NCBI GenBank assembly: GCA_018894105.1
Contig: CM032121.1
Location: 25,141,730-25,205,729 of the forward strand
Source: Jacaranda mimosifolia
Taxonomy: Eukaryota > Streptophyta > Magnoliopsida > Lamiales > Bignoniaceae
Direction: 5' to 3'
Length of the DNA stretch: 64,000 nt
Position numbers and translations under genes: made by a program. Every line of letters starts with the position of its first letter. Within the stretch, counting starts at the first letter, position 1. Below the pieces are notes generated by a model. It did no database searches. It had not been told where the DNA came from and was given only the letters and a program-made list of their open reading frames with translations. This document shows positions 23,496-36,796 of the stretch, in pieces.

Positions 23496-23720
23496 TTTTA
23501 GTGGTTTGTAGTCTAGTGGCATCAAATCTTCTCTATATGTGGAAGATCTCGTATTCGATTCGAATGAACGTCTTTGTGTACACTTTATATGTGCCCCTTA
23601 GTTGTGGTCTTGTGGAGTTTGTACTTTCATCTTATTTGATTTGATATTCGTATTCCATTGATTTATTATAAAACTGATCTTTTTGATTTGATAATTTGAT
23701 CTATAGATTTTTTTGTAAAT
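23496..23720 (+). mobile_element. tRNA-derived SINE-like unit
   Basis: An A-box-like TAGTCTAGTGGCA at about 23509-23521 and a B-box-like GTATTCGATTCGA at about 23551-23563 form an internal polymerase III promoter layout, followed by a T-rich 3' part. It resembles the unit at 6425-6540 in order and spacing. The ends are approximate. Confidence 0.55.
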
Positions 23721-24929
23721 ATACTCTCTCTCTCTAAAAAACAAAGGACATATAAATTGTGGGAAGATTATGAAGTTTTAGTTTTTATCGAATTCAATCT
23801 GTTCAAATATTGTAGTTATTTATTTATGTACATTTAAAAATTTTCTATGTTACGTATTTACTAATATGTGTGTGTATATATATATATATATTTTTTTCAT
23901 ATACATACGACAAGTCTAGGACTTGTTAAAAAAACAAACTCTGCACCACAATTTATATTTAACAAACTCTGCACCTCAATTTATATGTGTGAATGTTATG
24001 ATATTAAATCAACTGACCAAAACTTGACTACATATCTAAATATGTAAAACATAGACATAACGTTCATATAAGTTAAATTAATAATATATAATTAATAAAT
24101 AGTTTATATTTTCAATTATATAAAAAAATGTAAAAGCAATATTTTCATTTAGTCTTTTTTATATTTTACATGCATATATGAATTTGTAAACAATTAATTC
24201 CTCAATGCTAATATTATTTTTTCATATTTGAAAAGAGTACGACAATTTTCTTCTTTCAAAAATAATTTTGATACTATTAAAATTATGAAATGGATTTAAT
24301 GAATGTATCGTACCAAATTTGGAGTTTAAAAAGTGTTGGCGAATGAAATGTCAATTATGAGAAAGCCAACTTACTACTGTCATCACCGTGGATTTGTAAG
24401 TAGTCAAAAATCCAATTCCAATTTTCAAGTTCCATGGAGGCATTGGAGTAGGGAGTGTAGGAGTGGGCATGTGTTGTGGCCTAACGCATGTGAACAAAAA
24501 GATGGATTCAAAACTGTTCTTCTATAAACACCACTTATATTCTGATTTTTCTTTTGTTCTTTTTCGTTTTCCCTTGTCAGTTGCCAGCACAATACATGTG
24601 TGTCTCAACTGATGTACGCTGCTGAATTTCCGAAATGATTTCCAACATGAAACTGTGGTCTTTTTAGGAAAAACGAAAAAGATTGGGCAGTTTTGTGGAT
24701 GATAATCCATCCCAGTCCCACATGGGGATTGGGGAGCCTCGTTAATTTGGCGCCACTATCTCATCTATGCCTCCTCCCACCACACACTCTTAACCAAATC
24801 TTTTACCCTCCACATTTCTATTTGCCCCCCCATTTCTCCAAATATTATCCATAATGCAACTACCTGTCTTTTTAGATGGAGGCCCATAATGGGAATTCTT
24901 CCCCTATTGATGCTAATGGGTTTAAGCTA
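23721..24929. other. Upstream intergenic region of the NRL gene
   Basis: No gene is supported. It contains a CT/TA microsatellite near 23726-23740 and 23872-23890. From 24330 onward the base composition is less AT-rich, which fits the promoter or leader of the gene that starts at 25175. The open frames here (24333-24527, 24522-24710) show no motif. No TATA box could be chosen with confidence. Confidence 0.45.
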
Positions 24930-24957
24930 AAGCCAGAAGCCAGAAGCCAGAAGCCAG
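24930..24957 (+). repeat. Four perfect copies of AAGCCAG
   Basis: A 7-bp unit repeated four times about 220 bp before the NRL start codon, in the probable promoter or 5' leader. Confidence 0.9.
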
Positions 24958-25174
24958 ATATATATGGAAGATTTATTATAGAAGCCGGAGGAGACTGAGT
25001 TTGTCATCTACGAGTGTTGGTTTGAGTGATTGTATTTGTATGGAAGAAAAGACATGATCATGAGCTGTTTCCTTGGGCATACCTAGTGAAAGGAAATTTC
25101 CTACTGATTTCACCTTGTAAATTCACTTTGGGTTGCCAATAAATGAAGTCAGGCCCCTTTAAATAATAATTGAG

Positions 25175-28100
25175 ATGGTGGATCTTGACCTCCAGGGGCA
25201 GACGGCACCATCCGCTGCTGCTAACATGTCTACCAAGAAAAAGGAGCTTCTTTCTACTGCCATGAAGAGGACTAGCGAATGGTTTGCTCTCTTTATTCTC
25301 TAATCACATACAAAATCTGAGTTCCTGGATAAAATTGGAAGAGTTTAAGCATTTCTTTTTCTTTTATTGTGATATTTAGCAGGATCTTTTCCCAGGAAAT
25401 CCCCAGTGATGTAACTGTTACTGCTGGAGGAACTTCATTTTCTTTGCACAAGGTAGAATATATCTTTGCCTCTCATACCATATCTATATCGTATCAATTG
25501 TCACCACTATATATTTCAATGCTTAGTTGCATTTTGTTAATCCTATAATTAAGAGAATTCAACAAATGAGTGGTGATGCTTTTGCAGCTATGAGTTGAGT
25601 TGAATAACTTTTATAATCTGCTTTTTGTAAATTCCATAACAGTTTCCTTTAGTCTCAAAATGTGGATACATAAGGAAGCTGGTCTCAGAATCCAGTGATG
25701 CTGATCTTTCTGTTATTGAAATCCCTGATGTTCCCGGTGGGGCGGAGGCATTTGAACTTGCAGCAAAGTTTTGCTATGGAATAAATTTTGAGATAAATAC
25801 AGAAAACGTTGCCATGCTTAGATGTGTAGCAGAGTATCTTAAGATGACGGAGGACTATGCAGTCGGGAATTTAGTAGGAAGAACTGAGGCATATTTACAT
25901 GAAGTGGCATTAAAGAGCCTTGCAGGAGCAGTGACCATTTTGCATTCTTCTGAGAACTTTCTTCCCACCGCAGAGAAAGTAAAATTGGTCAGCCGATGTA
26001 TTGACACAATAGCTTTTGTTGCTTGTAAGGATAGTCAATTTGCTGCTCCAATGAAGTCTGACGCGGCTGGTCTAAATGACTTGGTTTCTTCCGTAGTACC
26101 CAACTCAAAGCCAATTGTTGATTGGTGGGCTGAAGATTTGACCGTCCTTCGGATTGATCTCTTCCAAAGGGTTCTCATTGCTATGATGGCTAGGGGATTC
26201 AAGCAATATGCTCTTGGTCCGATACTAATGCTGTATGCACAGAAATCACTTCGAGGTTTGGTGAGGTCTTACCCCATAGTTTGATTATTGATCACATGAA
26301 CTACCAGGTGTAATACATATTGCTTCTCATTTCAGGATGTATTTGGAAAGGGTAGAAAGAAGATTGAGCCAAGACAAGAACACGAGAAAAGGGTTGTTTT
26401 AGAAACGATAGTCAGCCTTCTGCCAAGAGAGAAAAACACAATGTCAGTCAGCTTCCTCTCGATGCTTCTTAGAGCTGCAATATATCTAGAAACAACAGTT
26501 GCTTGCAGGCTTGACTTGGAGAAGAGGATGGCATCACAACTTGGGCAGGCTGTGCTGGATGACCTATTAATTCCTTCTTATTCCTTCACTGGGGACACAC
26601 TGTTTGATGTTGAGACTGTACAGCGGATCATGATGAACTTTCTGGAGACTGAGATGGAGGTAAACAGAGTGGGATATAATGCGGATGAAAATTATACTTC
26701 CCCTTCATCAAGTGACATAGAAAGAGTGACCAGATTGATGGAGAACTACCTTGCTGAAATTGCTTCTGACCGTAATTTATCAGTTTCAAAGTTCATCAGT
26801 CTTGCTGAACTTATCCCCGAACAGTCGAGAATTACAGAAGATGGAATGTATAGAGCCATTGACATCTATTTGAAGGTTTGTGTATTTTCTTGTTTTTCTT
26901 CGGAATAGTCACACAGCAGATTTGTGATCATCGTGTTTAGATATGTAAAACATGCATTTATGCCTACTGAGCGAGAGAAAATTTATTAGCATTTCTCATT
27001 GATGGTCATGAAATTCTCACTAGTCACTAGGAGAGAGAGCAAGTTCAGTTGGAATCATCTTCAATCCCCCAGATGAGTGGTATGATTATACAGCCACGGG
27101 GATGTCAGTCCCAACTTTGTCAAATTTTTGCCAAACAAAAAGGCCTCAAGAAACAAATGTAGGAGAACTGACATTGCATTTCAGTTTAAAGGCTTTGGTT
27201 TAGGACTTTAAGGGGAGAAACTGCATTGTCCCCTTAAAATAGCCACTCTGCCTCCTTGCCATTGTGCGGCTTAACTCTCTTTGAAAGTCCAGTTCTTTCT
27301 CCAACTTACCCATATATCTCTCAGAAGTTAGTCAGAATCCTAGAAGAAACTGGAAGGAGTTAAGTTAGGCTTCATTAAAGCAATAGAATTCAGGATTGTA
27401 TCATAATTTCACACTGCCTTTCGAAAATGAAAGTGATAATGTGGATTGCCCACCAAAAGACATTGTGGCTCAATGAAAGCGAACTATTATGTACATTTTG
27501 AGAAGTTTCGTCGTTCTAGAGATTGCAAGAAATTTTTAAGGTTCCAGATAAAATTAGCTACATGAAAGCAAACCACAAACTTAGTTTACAAGCTTTTGCA
27601 TAATCAATTTGTAGATAACTGCCTTGATCTGTATCCTTCTATATGACCTACAGGCTCATCCTGCTTTAAGCGACATGGAGAGAAAGAAAGTTTGCAGTGT
27701 GATGGACTGTCAAAAGCTTTCACGGGAAGCCTGTGCCCACGCAGCTCAGAATGACAGGCTTCCGGTTCAGACCATTGTTCAAGTGCTTTACTACGAGCAG
27801 CAGCGCCTCAGGGAAGTCATGGACGGCAGCCTCAGCGGATCTCCTGCTCTTCCAAACAAACTGAATCTCAACTCCATCGACCTTCATCCAGTAACAGACG
27901 AGGTCTCGACTCTACGACGGGAAAATCAGGACCTAAAGCTCGAGCTACTAAAGATGAAAATGAAATTGAAGGAAATGGAAAAACCTTCAGATAAAACATC
28001 AACTCTTAGTAGTCCCATGATGATCACACGGCCAGCATCCATGGATAAACCTCCTTTGCCGAGGAAATCATTCATAAGCTCTGTGTCCAAGAAACTTGGC

Positions 28101-28187
28101 AGGTTTATCCGGGCTGATGGAATCTCACCTCAGAGTTCCAAAGGAAGAACTAAACCAAGCAAAGATAGGCGGCACTCCATATCATGA
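25175..28187 (+). CDS. NPH3/RPT2-like (NRL) family BTB protein, complete five-exon gene
   Basis: Exons 25175-25281, 25383-25452, 25643-26260, 26336-26875 and 27654-28187 all have GT-AG introns and join in frame to 622 residues. The BTB/POZ domain covers about 43-150 (SDVTVTAGGTSFSLHK... FCYGINF). The NPH3 domain covers about 219-494, from DWWAEDL to the conserved tyrosine motif LYYEQQRLR. A coiled coil spans about 528-556, and the protein ends RRHSIS. In this family the BTB part can join CUL3 ubiquitin ligases, and members act at the plasma membrane in phototropin or auxin-linked signalling. The N-terminus (KKKELLSTAMKRTSEW) recalls the Arabidopsis At5g67385 (SR1IP1) branch from memory, so that subgroup is an inference. 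The start is the first ATG in frame; a later Met at residue 18 precedes the STKKKEL motif and could be used instead. No defect is seen. Confidence 0.96.
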
Positions 28188-28970
28188 TAGTTATTGGTTT
28201 GTACATGATTTTTGTTTTAGTACTAAGAAAATGGCTCGTTTATTTATTGCATTGATTTGAGCTTGGGAAGAGGGCCTGCAACTGAAACTGGATTCTGTGT
28301 TTTACTGTCTTCTTTCCCTCTCTCCCGCTTCTGTGGGGTATATGTATAAATTATAGTGTGAGTGCATGTGTATGTGTAAATTGTTATGAGCTTGGGTATG
28401 CCTGTTTGTTGATGATGAATTTAAAGTTGAGATTTAACTGCATATAATAACGCCGAAAGCAGCAAGTGGAAATTCCCAAGAAAGAGCAGGGAAAATTACT
28501 ATGAATTCTGATGCTTCTTGGGATAAGGCTAATTAAACTTCGCTCCCTAAATTTTATGTATGAAAAAGATATTGATACATTGTGAAATTTGTGATACTTT
28601 TGTAGTAGCTGACTTGGATTTGGAAATGTCCCATTCATGGTTGTAGGGATTTTCAGGGAGTTAAGCCCCGAAATTACATAAGTTGGGCAAACGTGGTCGG
28701 AGGTATTCCGACCAAACTTTTCGATGCTCAAGTGACACTAGTTAGTAATAGGATAGAGAGGAATGTAAAAGTGGAAAAAAAAAAAAAAAAAAAAAAAAAA
28801 GGGTAATTGACAATAACTAACGCAGGTTGAGTTTGTCAAATTTGATTATGCATATTATCGGGTTAGGTCGATCCAAACGTCCTAGGATCTTGGTCTACTT
28901 TGTCCATCGAAAGAATTAGGGGGTATATATATATATATATATATATATTTTGGGAGGGAGGAGCCGGTAC
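28188..28970. other. 3' region of the NRL gene, A26 run and TA repeat
   Basis: Holds the presumed 3' untranslated region just after the stop. A run of 26 A lies at 28775-28800, possibly the tail of an old retroposed sequence, and a TA repeat at about 28925-28947. The minus-strand open frame 28384-28731 has no protein features. Confidence 0.5.
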
Positions 28971-30267
28971 TGTCATGCTCCAAATTCTAGACATACCACG
29001 ACAATACTTCTAAGTCCAAAAGATTTATAAACACTAAGCCATACAGACAAGAGACATACTAACATCCATAAGATATTATTACGAAATTTCAAAATTATCG
29101 TAGTTGGAAATAATTCAATTTCTTAAACTTAAGATCGATTCTAACTTTTACACTCCTTGGAAAGCTATCTTAAATAATAATAACAATTCCATACTTATAA
29201 ATCAAACTTAAACCAAAACTAAGGAGCATCTTAATGTCTTTTCTCCAATCCCAAAATTGACTGTCCTCTGCAAAAAGTGGTTATAAAATATTATGCGTTA
29301 TAAATCACCCACTAATAGTTTCTTGATCTTCTTTCAAATTTGAGCAAGTTACACACATAATATAGAACAAAAAAGGACATAGGAAAAAGTCATGCTTTTC
29401 TTTTAAGTAAAACAAAATAGCCAACTTTCAACAGTAAAACTATTTTGAAAAGATGTAATATAAATGCTATAACTTTTCACATTAAATTAGGGTAAAGTCA
29501 GACAATATTTTCAAAAATATATTTTAAGAACTTTCAGGATTTGAATTTAGGTATAACTAAAAAAATCATACTCATTAGAATATCTTTAAAAACATACTTT
29601 CTAATTTTTTTTTCTGAACTTTAAATTTGGCCAATAATCAGAAATTATACTTATCGAAAAAAATTTGGGAACATACTTTCGAAACTTTTGGGATTTAAAA
29701 AATATATAATTAAGCACATAATAATAATTCATTTGTTCATGTTGGTGAACTTTTGAAATTTCAATCAACTAATCTAATCAAGATCTTAACTTCAACCTGT
29801 TGAATGAGTTCAAACAACCTATTGAATGAGTTCAAACACTACTATTATTACATGTTGGATGGCCTTAACTATAATTTTGATAAGTAGGTCCACACGTTGC
29901 TATTATTACACATATAAGAGCCTAAACTATAACCTCATTAAATGAATTTAGAAATTTTGCTACTATACCTCATAGCACAATTTCGAAACTTATTCAGACC
30001 ACAGTTCCTCAATCATCTAGAGCATAGCCTTTAATCATTTTCTTTATAAAAAAAATAATTAAATTTTCAGCTTCTTTCTAATAAACATGGGATCATATAT
30101 CGGACTTTATGTAATAGTATCTAATTAATAACATACTACGAGTTCACTTTCCTTCGGAAAAATCATTTAGATAGAATATATATATATATATATCTATTTG
30201 AAAAAACATTTTACTGAAAAGAAAAAAGAAGGTGAAACTAATTACTTTGCATCTTTGTAAATATGGG
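28971..30267. repeat. AT-rich dispersed repeat, copy A
   Basis: Begins TGTCATGCTCCAAATTC and is similar over about 1 kb to the sequence starting 30268 (TGCCATGCCCCGAATTTGG) that continues after the solo LTR at 33309-33760. Shared landmarks are CCATAAGATATTATTA, CACTACTATTATTAC and a CTCATAGCAC/CTCGTAGCAC stretch. The TGTCATGCTCC start suggests an LTR, but the other end and any PBS were not found. A TA repeat near 30176-30192 lies towards its end. Confidence 0.55.
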
Positions 30268-30670
30268 TGCCATGCCCCGAATTTGGAACACGACATGATA
30301 GTGCTCCTAAACCTAAATGACCTGGAAAAACTAAGCCATATAAATCAGAATATACTAAGAATCCATAAGATATTATTATAAAACTTCAAAGAATTGTCGC
30401 ATCGGAAAATAATTCAAATTCTCGAACTTTGAAATCAAGCACTATGTTTAGGAATCAATCCTCCTTAAAAAATTGTCTTCAACCATATACAAAAACTTCC
30501 AAGTAATAACTCAACTTTAATCGAAACTAAGGAACATCTTAATATTTTATCAACAATCACAAAATAGATCACCTGCTTTGTCTCAACCAAATCCTTTTCA
30601 AAAATAGTTATACAATTGTATGAGCGATACTTTGCCTAGTAAATAAATTTTCTTTAGCCACTATCGAATT
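30268..30670. repeat. AT-rich dispersed repeat, copy A', first part
   Basis: Homologous to copy A from its first bases. It is interrupted at 30671 by a solo LTR and continues at 33309. Confidence 0.55.
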
Positions 30671-33308
30671 TGTAACACCCTTGAAATTCAGTATTTTCAA
30701 AAATAAGGATTTAGAAATTAAGAGATTTATTGATCGGATTTTAGGGCTTGAAAAAAAATAATAATTGAGGACTCAATTGCAAGAAATTGGAAAGTTTTGG
30801 GGTTGGATTGCAACTTGAGAAGACTTGATTTGGGCTTTTTTTATAAGCTTAGGGGCTTGCATGGTATTTTTTTAGTCAACTAGGACCTATATGCTATTTT
30901 AATTACTTAAGGACTTAATTGATTTAACTTAATTAGACTAAGGACTCAATTGCAATTTTTAAAAAATGGATTTTACAAAACTGATTGTTTCTTTCATTTT
31001 CCTCTTTTTTTCACTATTCATCATCTTCTTTCTCTTTTCTTCTTTCCTTCACTGCGGACAGCACCATCCCCGACGAGCTTTCTCCGGTTGCCATCTTCAC
31101 CAACCAAACCAACCATCTCCTTCTTCTCCTCATTAGCTCCACGGCAGCACCACCATACCTGGTTGAAATCTCTCCGGTGAGCCAGCTAGAGAGAAACCGA
31201 GAGAGAGTCCACGGTGGGGTTGTGGGTTTTCAACGACTAAACTCAATTATGAGGCTATGGTTTGGAAGAGCTGAGAGAGAGGATCGCAGTGGTGGGCTTG
31301 CAGGAGAGATCGATGCAGCGGCGGTGATGAAAATTGGAGAGAAACAGGTGGCGGCTTCGAGGTGGATTTTGGGGTAGTTCCCGGTGGCAAAACTTAAATC
31401 TAATTGAATATTTGGAATCAGGAGGTTGGAAAACTTCTCTGGGTGGTGACTGCAAGATTTTTCGGCGGTGGCAGACGGCGGCGTTCCGGTGACCCTAGAA
31501 CAGTTTCTTCTCCTCGTTCCGACGATAGCAGTGGTGCTCTTAGTTCGTGATTCTGAGGCCTCGATAAGCAATTTTAGGTAATAGAGGGTTAAAATTAAGT
31601 TTTAATTGAGTTGTACCTTGTTGTATACATATAATGCATATGTTGTACTTTCCTAATTTAGATTGTATCTATGCTAAGAATAGGATTTGGGATGTATTGA
31701 TATAAATATGATTGTGATTGAGATCCCTAAGCGAGGAGTACCTATAAGTTGTGGACTAGAATACTTGTTATGTTGGAATTAATTGAGTTAATTAAAGGAT
31801 TTGAACCTTAACTTATGGATTTATGGATTTAGATCAAAGTGATAGTAATTGGATAATTATTGTGAATTTTGGATGATATGACGAGAATGATTACGTAATT
31901 AAGAACTAGTTATTGCTTAGTTTTAGACTTGATATGAAATCGAGATTAATTTGGATATAATTGATCTTATTGGTTGTTATTAGATCGATAGAGCCATTTA
32001 AGCTTTAAACTATCATGTTAATATGATTACTTGGTGAATTCGGATTAATGATAAGCATGATAGTAATTATTACGGGTTATTAGGGTTGTATGAGGATTCT
32101 GATTCTGAACCTATTCTTTTGGATTAGGTAACGTGGAATTGGAACCCACTGACTTATAGGCTACAGATCGTGATTTGCATTTTGAGACTACGAGGTGAGG
32201 GTCAGCCAATCTGGCACTTCGTTTCACTTATCGGTATTTGTGATAAACCTCTATGTGGGCTTTTCTATTTCTATACCATATTCTGACTGTTTGAAATCTG
32301 ATCTGTCATCTATTATCTTATATGAATGCCTCTGTGAGGGCTATCGTTTGTTATAAATTTTTATTTCTATCTGTTCTGGCGTCCAGAACTTTTATCATAT
32401 TATTAGATTTTGTTCCTTGTACCCCTCAGCCTTGCCGGAGGGATGCCACAGGGGGTATGGGCCTGGGAACTAGGTCTGGAAGATGGCCGAGCGGAACGGA
32501 CCGACGGACACAGGTCTTTCCGGCTAGAACCCACCAAAAGTCCTGATTTATAGATAGCTAATTATGAGTGTTGGGATTTGGCATGTTGTCGACCATGCCA
32601 AAAGACATGTTAATTACCGGTCGAGCTGAGTGCTTGAGCATTGGAGTGATGAGGAAGTATTATTCCTATAGTACCGACGTCCAGTACTAATATCTATACA
32701 GTCAGTTAAATTGATATCATGTACCCAGTATAATGTTGATTTATGTTGGAACTCTTACTGTTACCGAATTGTCTTTAATTGTTGTCTATCATTTTCCTTC
32801 TCGTGGTTATTAAGTTGTTCATCAATAGTTGTACCTCATTAACTTTCCTTTTAAATCCTGTCATTTTCTTTTCCATCACTAAGTCCTTAGGACTTTACCC
32901 TTTGGTATTAATTGTCTTCAGATAGGTTAAATTGAGAAGCGGAGGCATATTTTAGACAAGTGATTTTGTAATAGATTAGGTGCTACTGTTGTTCATATAA
33001 GTCACCTGATCAAGACAACTACTTGAAGAGTGTTATGAGAATGTTTGTATGGAACTTAAGATACTAGATACGTACGTATTTTATGTTATGAAGTAATCTT
33101 TTGGGATAAATGAATTATTTTCCACTGACTTGGATTTTGATACTTAGGTTGCATATAATATGCTTTTTGGAATGATTCTTTTGGATTAGTGTGACTGTTT
33201 TACCTTTGAGATGGTTAAATTACATGTTCCTAGTTATTATTTGAACTATATTTAAGATTGAATTGGTAGCGCCTCAACTTAGGTGCTGTCCCGAGAGGGG
33301 GTGCTACA
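30671..33308 (+). mobile_element. Solo gypsy LTR in repeat A'
   Basis: Starts TGTAACACCCTTGAAATTC and ends GAGGGGGTGCTACA; 2638 bp. It is related to the 2.7-kb LTRs at 11835 and 17056. The flanks GAATT and TAATT share four of five bases. There is no PBS after its end and no PPT or interior, so the interior was probably removed by LTR-LTR recombination. A GC-richer island at 31050-31560 matches the position of the island in the other LTRs; the open frames across it are not supported as genes. Confidence 0.82.
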
Positions 33309-34885
33309 TAATTTGAGCATGTATAAATGTCACAACAATTAAAATTGCTAACGAGAAGAATCTTTCGTTTTCGTTTTAGAAATAAGAAGTGATCAAAATC
33401 AAAATCAAGAATCATCTTATCAAAAATATTTTCAGAATGTGTTGTCAGAATATTTCAGAATAGAAATTACACAACTTATCATAAACGTTCATTTATTAAC
33501 CATGCTTATGAACTTTTAGGACTCTCATTGGTTAACTTGACCAAAATCTTAACAACAACGGGTTAAGTGGCTTCGAACACTACTATTATTACCCATAGGA
33601 GGGCCTTAATTACAATATCGTTAAGTGGCATTAGACACTACTATTATTACCCATAGGAGGACTTTAGCTACAACGCCTATTAAGTGGCTTCAAAGATCTT
33701 TCGCTACTTAACCTCGTAGCACAGATGTAGAACTTGTTCCTACCGATAGTTTCTTGATTATTAAGAGAAAAGAATCTTTTTTTTTTTTACTTTATTTCTA
33801 CATAAAACATAGAATACTAAGTTTCATGCGATTCAAATTTTTTTTTTTTTTTACATGCTCAAAGATATCAAATTTCATGTGGGATTCAGAAAATTTTATT
33901 TGACATCTCAAATCCTAAAATTTTATGCATGCAAGGAATCTTATGAACAATTAACATATTTGCAGACGAAATAACATTTGTAACAAAAAAATAATTAAGT
34001 TTGAAATTCAAATATTTTATGCAAAATGATTCATGCGGAAAAAAAATATTTTCAATAGAAAGAGAAAAGAAATTCACTTACAATCAAATTGTAAAACTCA
34101 AAGTTTTCTCATATTCAATCTATTACTTAGGCGTTTTCCACTAATTCTATAACAAAAACAATAGGAATGTTAGTACCCAATCAAATAGAACGAGATTTAC
34201 TACAAATTTCTAAAGTAAAACAGGAAAATTTGATATTTTCTTAGCTCTAACGGTATATTTCCTAAAATATGCATGTGTATACACACACACACACTCTTCT
34301 AGATTGAGTAATTTAGATAGATTAGAATCCTTATCTTATTGAGATAAGTAGATAACCTAATCCTAATTCCCTCAAATTTGGTCATTCTTAATCCTAGATG
34401 ATGATGACCCATAATCAATTAGTGGTTATCATGAGGAGATAGCCTAGAATCCTAAGCTTATCTGAATTAGATTAGTTATCGAAACTCCCAAGCTCAAGAC
34501 TGACATTTATCTAAAATCTAACTCCTTATGATTTATTAATCTAGATTTTAACTAACTATTACTATATGTTATTAATTAAATAATGTGGAATTTTTATGAT
34601 ATTTTTTGCATGAAAGTACAGTGGCACAAACAAATGGGGTTTTAGGAGTTCATATCACCTATGTTATATGGTTTTAGTAAGCCCACAAGACAAGATACCT
34701 TGTGGGAGTCAAAACCTATCTAAATAGAGCTTTAAAGTAATGGGAAAACATTCAAAAATCATGCCCTATCCTAAAATTCGAAAATAAAAGAAAAATATTG
34801 ATATTCATCATCTTTAATTGATCAGTATGGACCTAAACCAAAAATAAGCACCATTATAATTTATGGATTATTTTCTACAAGTTGT
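33309..34885. repeat. AT-rich dispersed repeat, copy A', second part
   Basis: Continues the homology to copy A (29341-30050), for example TTGAGCA at the junction and the CTACTATTATTACCCATAGG repeats at about 33580-33660. T and CA microsatellites lie at 33777-33790, 33839-33852 and about 34281-34292. Related sequence recurs at 40250-41000. No gene is supported. Confidence 0.5.
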
Positions 34886-36039
34886 CACTACAAAAAAATA
34901 TGATTTTTACTATAGTTAAATATGTATAGTAAATAGCAATTAAGTATAGTAAAAAATTATTAACTACGCTTGTGCTACACTTTTCTAGCTGTAGCAATTG
35001 CAAGCGAGGTAAAAACTTTGCTACACTTTTTCAACTGTAGAAATTATCTTTAGCTACAAAATTATCTTCTATTACTACAAATTTAATATGTGGTAAAAAG
35101 TTATCAAATACACCATTATCTTTCACTGTAATTAAAAAGGTGTAGTATATAGTAGTTAATCGCCACACTTCGAAAAATATAGTAAATATTTAAATAATTT
35201 CTAACCACAATTAAATGTAGTAGAAATAAAATTATTTTAGGGGCTTTTGAGGAATTTTACTAATAAACTACCTTTTTGACTTATACACATGCACCATGAG
35301 TTCATTAAGACTTGAATTCTTGATTATGTATTTGAAGATGCCACTTTGTTGCTAATTAGCTAATTTAAATATATTTGATTAATTGATCAATTTTTTGACA
35401 GTAAAAATTATTTTTCTTCTAAAATTGGGTTTCCTATTATTTTAAGTGACTTTTCTAACTAACTAAATAAAGTACCTGATTGATTGATTAAGTATTTTTT
35501 AATAATAGTTGCAGTAAAAATTTTATTTTACCTCTAATTGTATTAATTAAACCATGAGTAATTAAGAATTTTTTGGAGGGTTTTATTTATTAATTTAGAA
35601 TTCAAATAATTTAAATAAATAATTTTTTAGGAATAAAAATTGGAAATAATTTTTTTTACCTTATGATTAAACATAGCTTTCAATATATTTTATATTTTTT
35701 TTAGTGAAAATTTTGTATTTAAGATCTTAATCTTTGCTATCAAACATTCATAACTTATGTTATTTTTACTTCACTAATGAAAAAGTCTGATAAATTATCA
35801 TCTTTTTACTACAATTTATGTAAAATTATAGTAAATGTAATAATTCACCACACATAAAAATTGTAGTAAATAAATATATCTTTTATTACGATAAGATAAA
35901 GTTTAGTATTTAATATGAGTTTACTACACATTTGAAATTTTATACTACAATTGAAAAATCATAGCAAATAGTCCTTTTTTACCATATTATTTTTCGTGAA
36001 GTAAAAATATTGTAGCAAAAAGCATATTTTCTTGTAGTG
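34886..36039. mobile_element. Non-autonomous CACTA (En/Spm) element
   Basis: Left end CACTACAAAAAAATATG; the reverse complement of the right end is CACTACAAGAAAATATGC. The subterminal regions are rich in short repeats of the GTAGTAAA/TTTACTAC and TGTAGCAA type in both orientations, the usual transposase-binding pattern of this superfamily. The 1154-bp unit has no coding capacity. The expected 3-bp duplication is not evident (TGT on the left, AAT on the right). Confidence 0.78.
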
Positions 36040-36796
36040 AATGTGGGTTTTATAATGACTTAAAATAAACTAAATAGATTGGGCTGATTAATACATCTAA
36101 GTCAGTAACAAGATATGAACCATGAAATTATTATTGCCTTCATCATAAAGAAAAAAATTAAGGCTATATATCATATTGCTAATTCCCAAAAAGAAACTCA
36201 ATCTTTCAAACATATTTTGTCTACTTTCGATATTTGTTCACATTTGATTTTCATAATTAGGGCCTAAATCAAAAAACCTTGAATGCAAGATTAATTTACA
36301 GCTCCAAAACTACCTTGAATACAAGATTAATTTATAGCTCCAAAATTGATATCTGTAGTAGCTTGCTTAATCATTAACATAAAACTCAATTAATTTTTCC
36401 TCAAATAATTAACTTGAGAAATTCTACATCTTCAGTCATCACCAAGCAATCCTAAAAAGATTATCAAAATCTAAAATTTATGTCCTTGAAATTGCAAATA
36501 AAATCAAGATGAGTTCCTAAAGTAGGATCTCTAATAACTGTAGATTCAATTTATATCTCATATTTAATTTCTATTAAGAACCCTTAAATACTGATCGAGT
36601 CTCAAATAAATTGCATGCTCAAATTCTAGGAGAAGAACAACATAAGAATATTGGTTGAGAATCAAAATCAACTAATATTAATCCACTATTCTTAACTCCA
36701 ATATCATATGTGTCCATTCTTTTTCCTCAAAAGACATAAACTCACTACTAACTATGCATTCTTTCAATCTAGATCCCATAACATTGAGGCCTAGTT
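36040..36796. repeat. AT-rich dispersed repeat, copy A', third part
   Basis: Resembles 41080-41480, with shared AATTCCCAAAAA and a TTTGTC stretch, so the family recurs on the other side of the next LTR. No gene is supported. Confidence 0.45.

Noticed and set aside
26281..26335. Read-through of exon 3 to a stop at 26284, which would end the NRL protein early
   Set aside because: A GT at 26261 and AG at 26334-26335 restore the conserved family reading GL|DVFGKGRKK, so this is an intron.
28775..28800. A26 run as the poly(A) tail of a processed pseudogene
   Set aside because: No coding or transcript-like sequence could be linked to it and no target duplication was found, so it is left as a homopolymer.
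30950..31571. Overlapping open frames on both strands (up to 130 codons)
   Set aside because: Position and sequence match the LTR island of a solo gypsy LTR. The frames overlap each other and have no motif.
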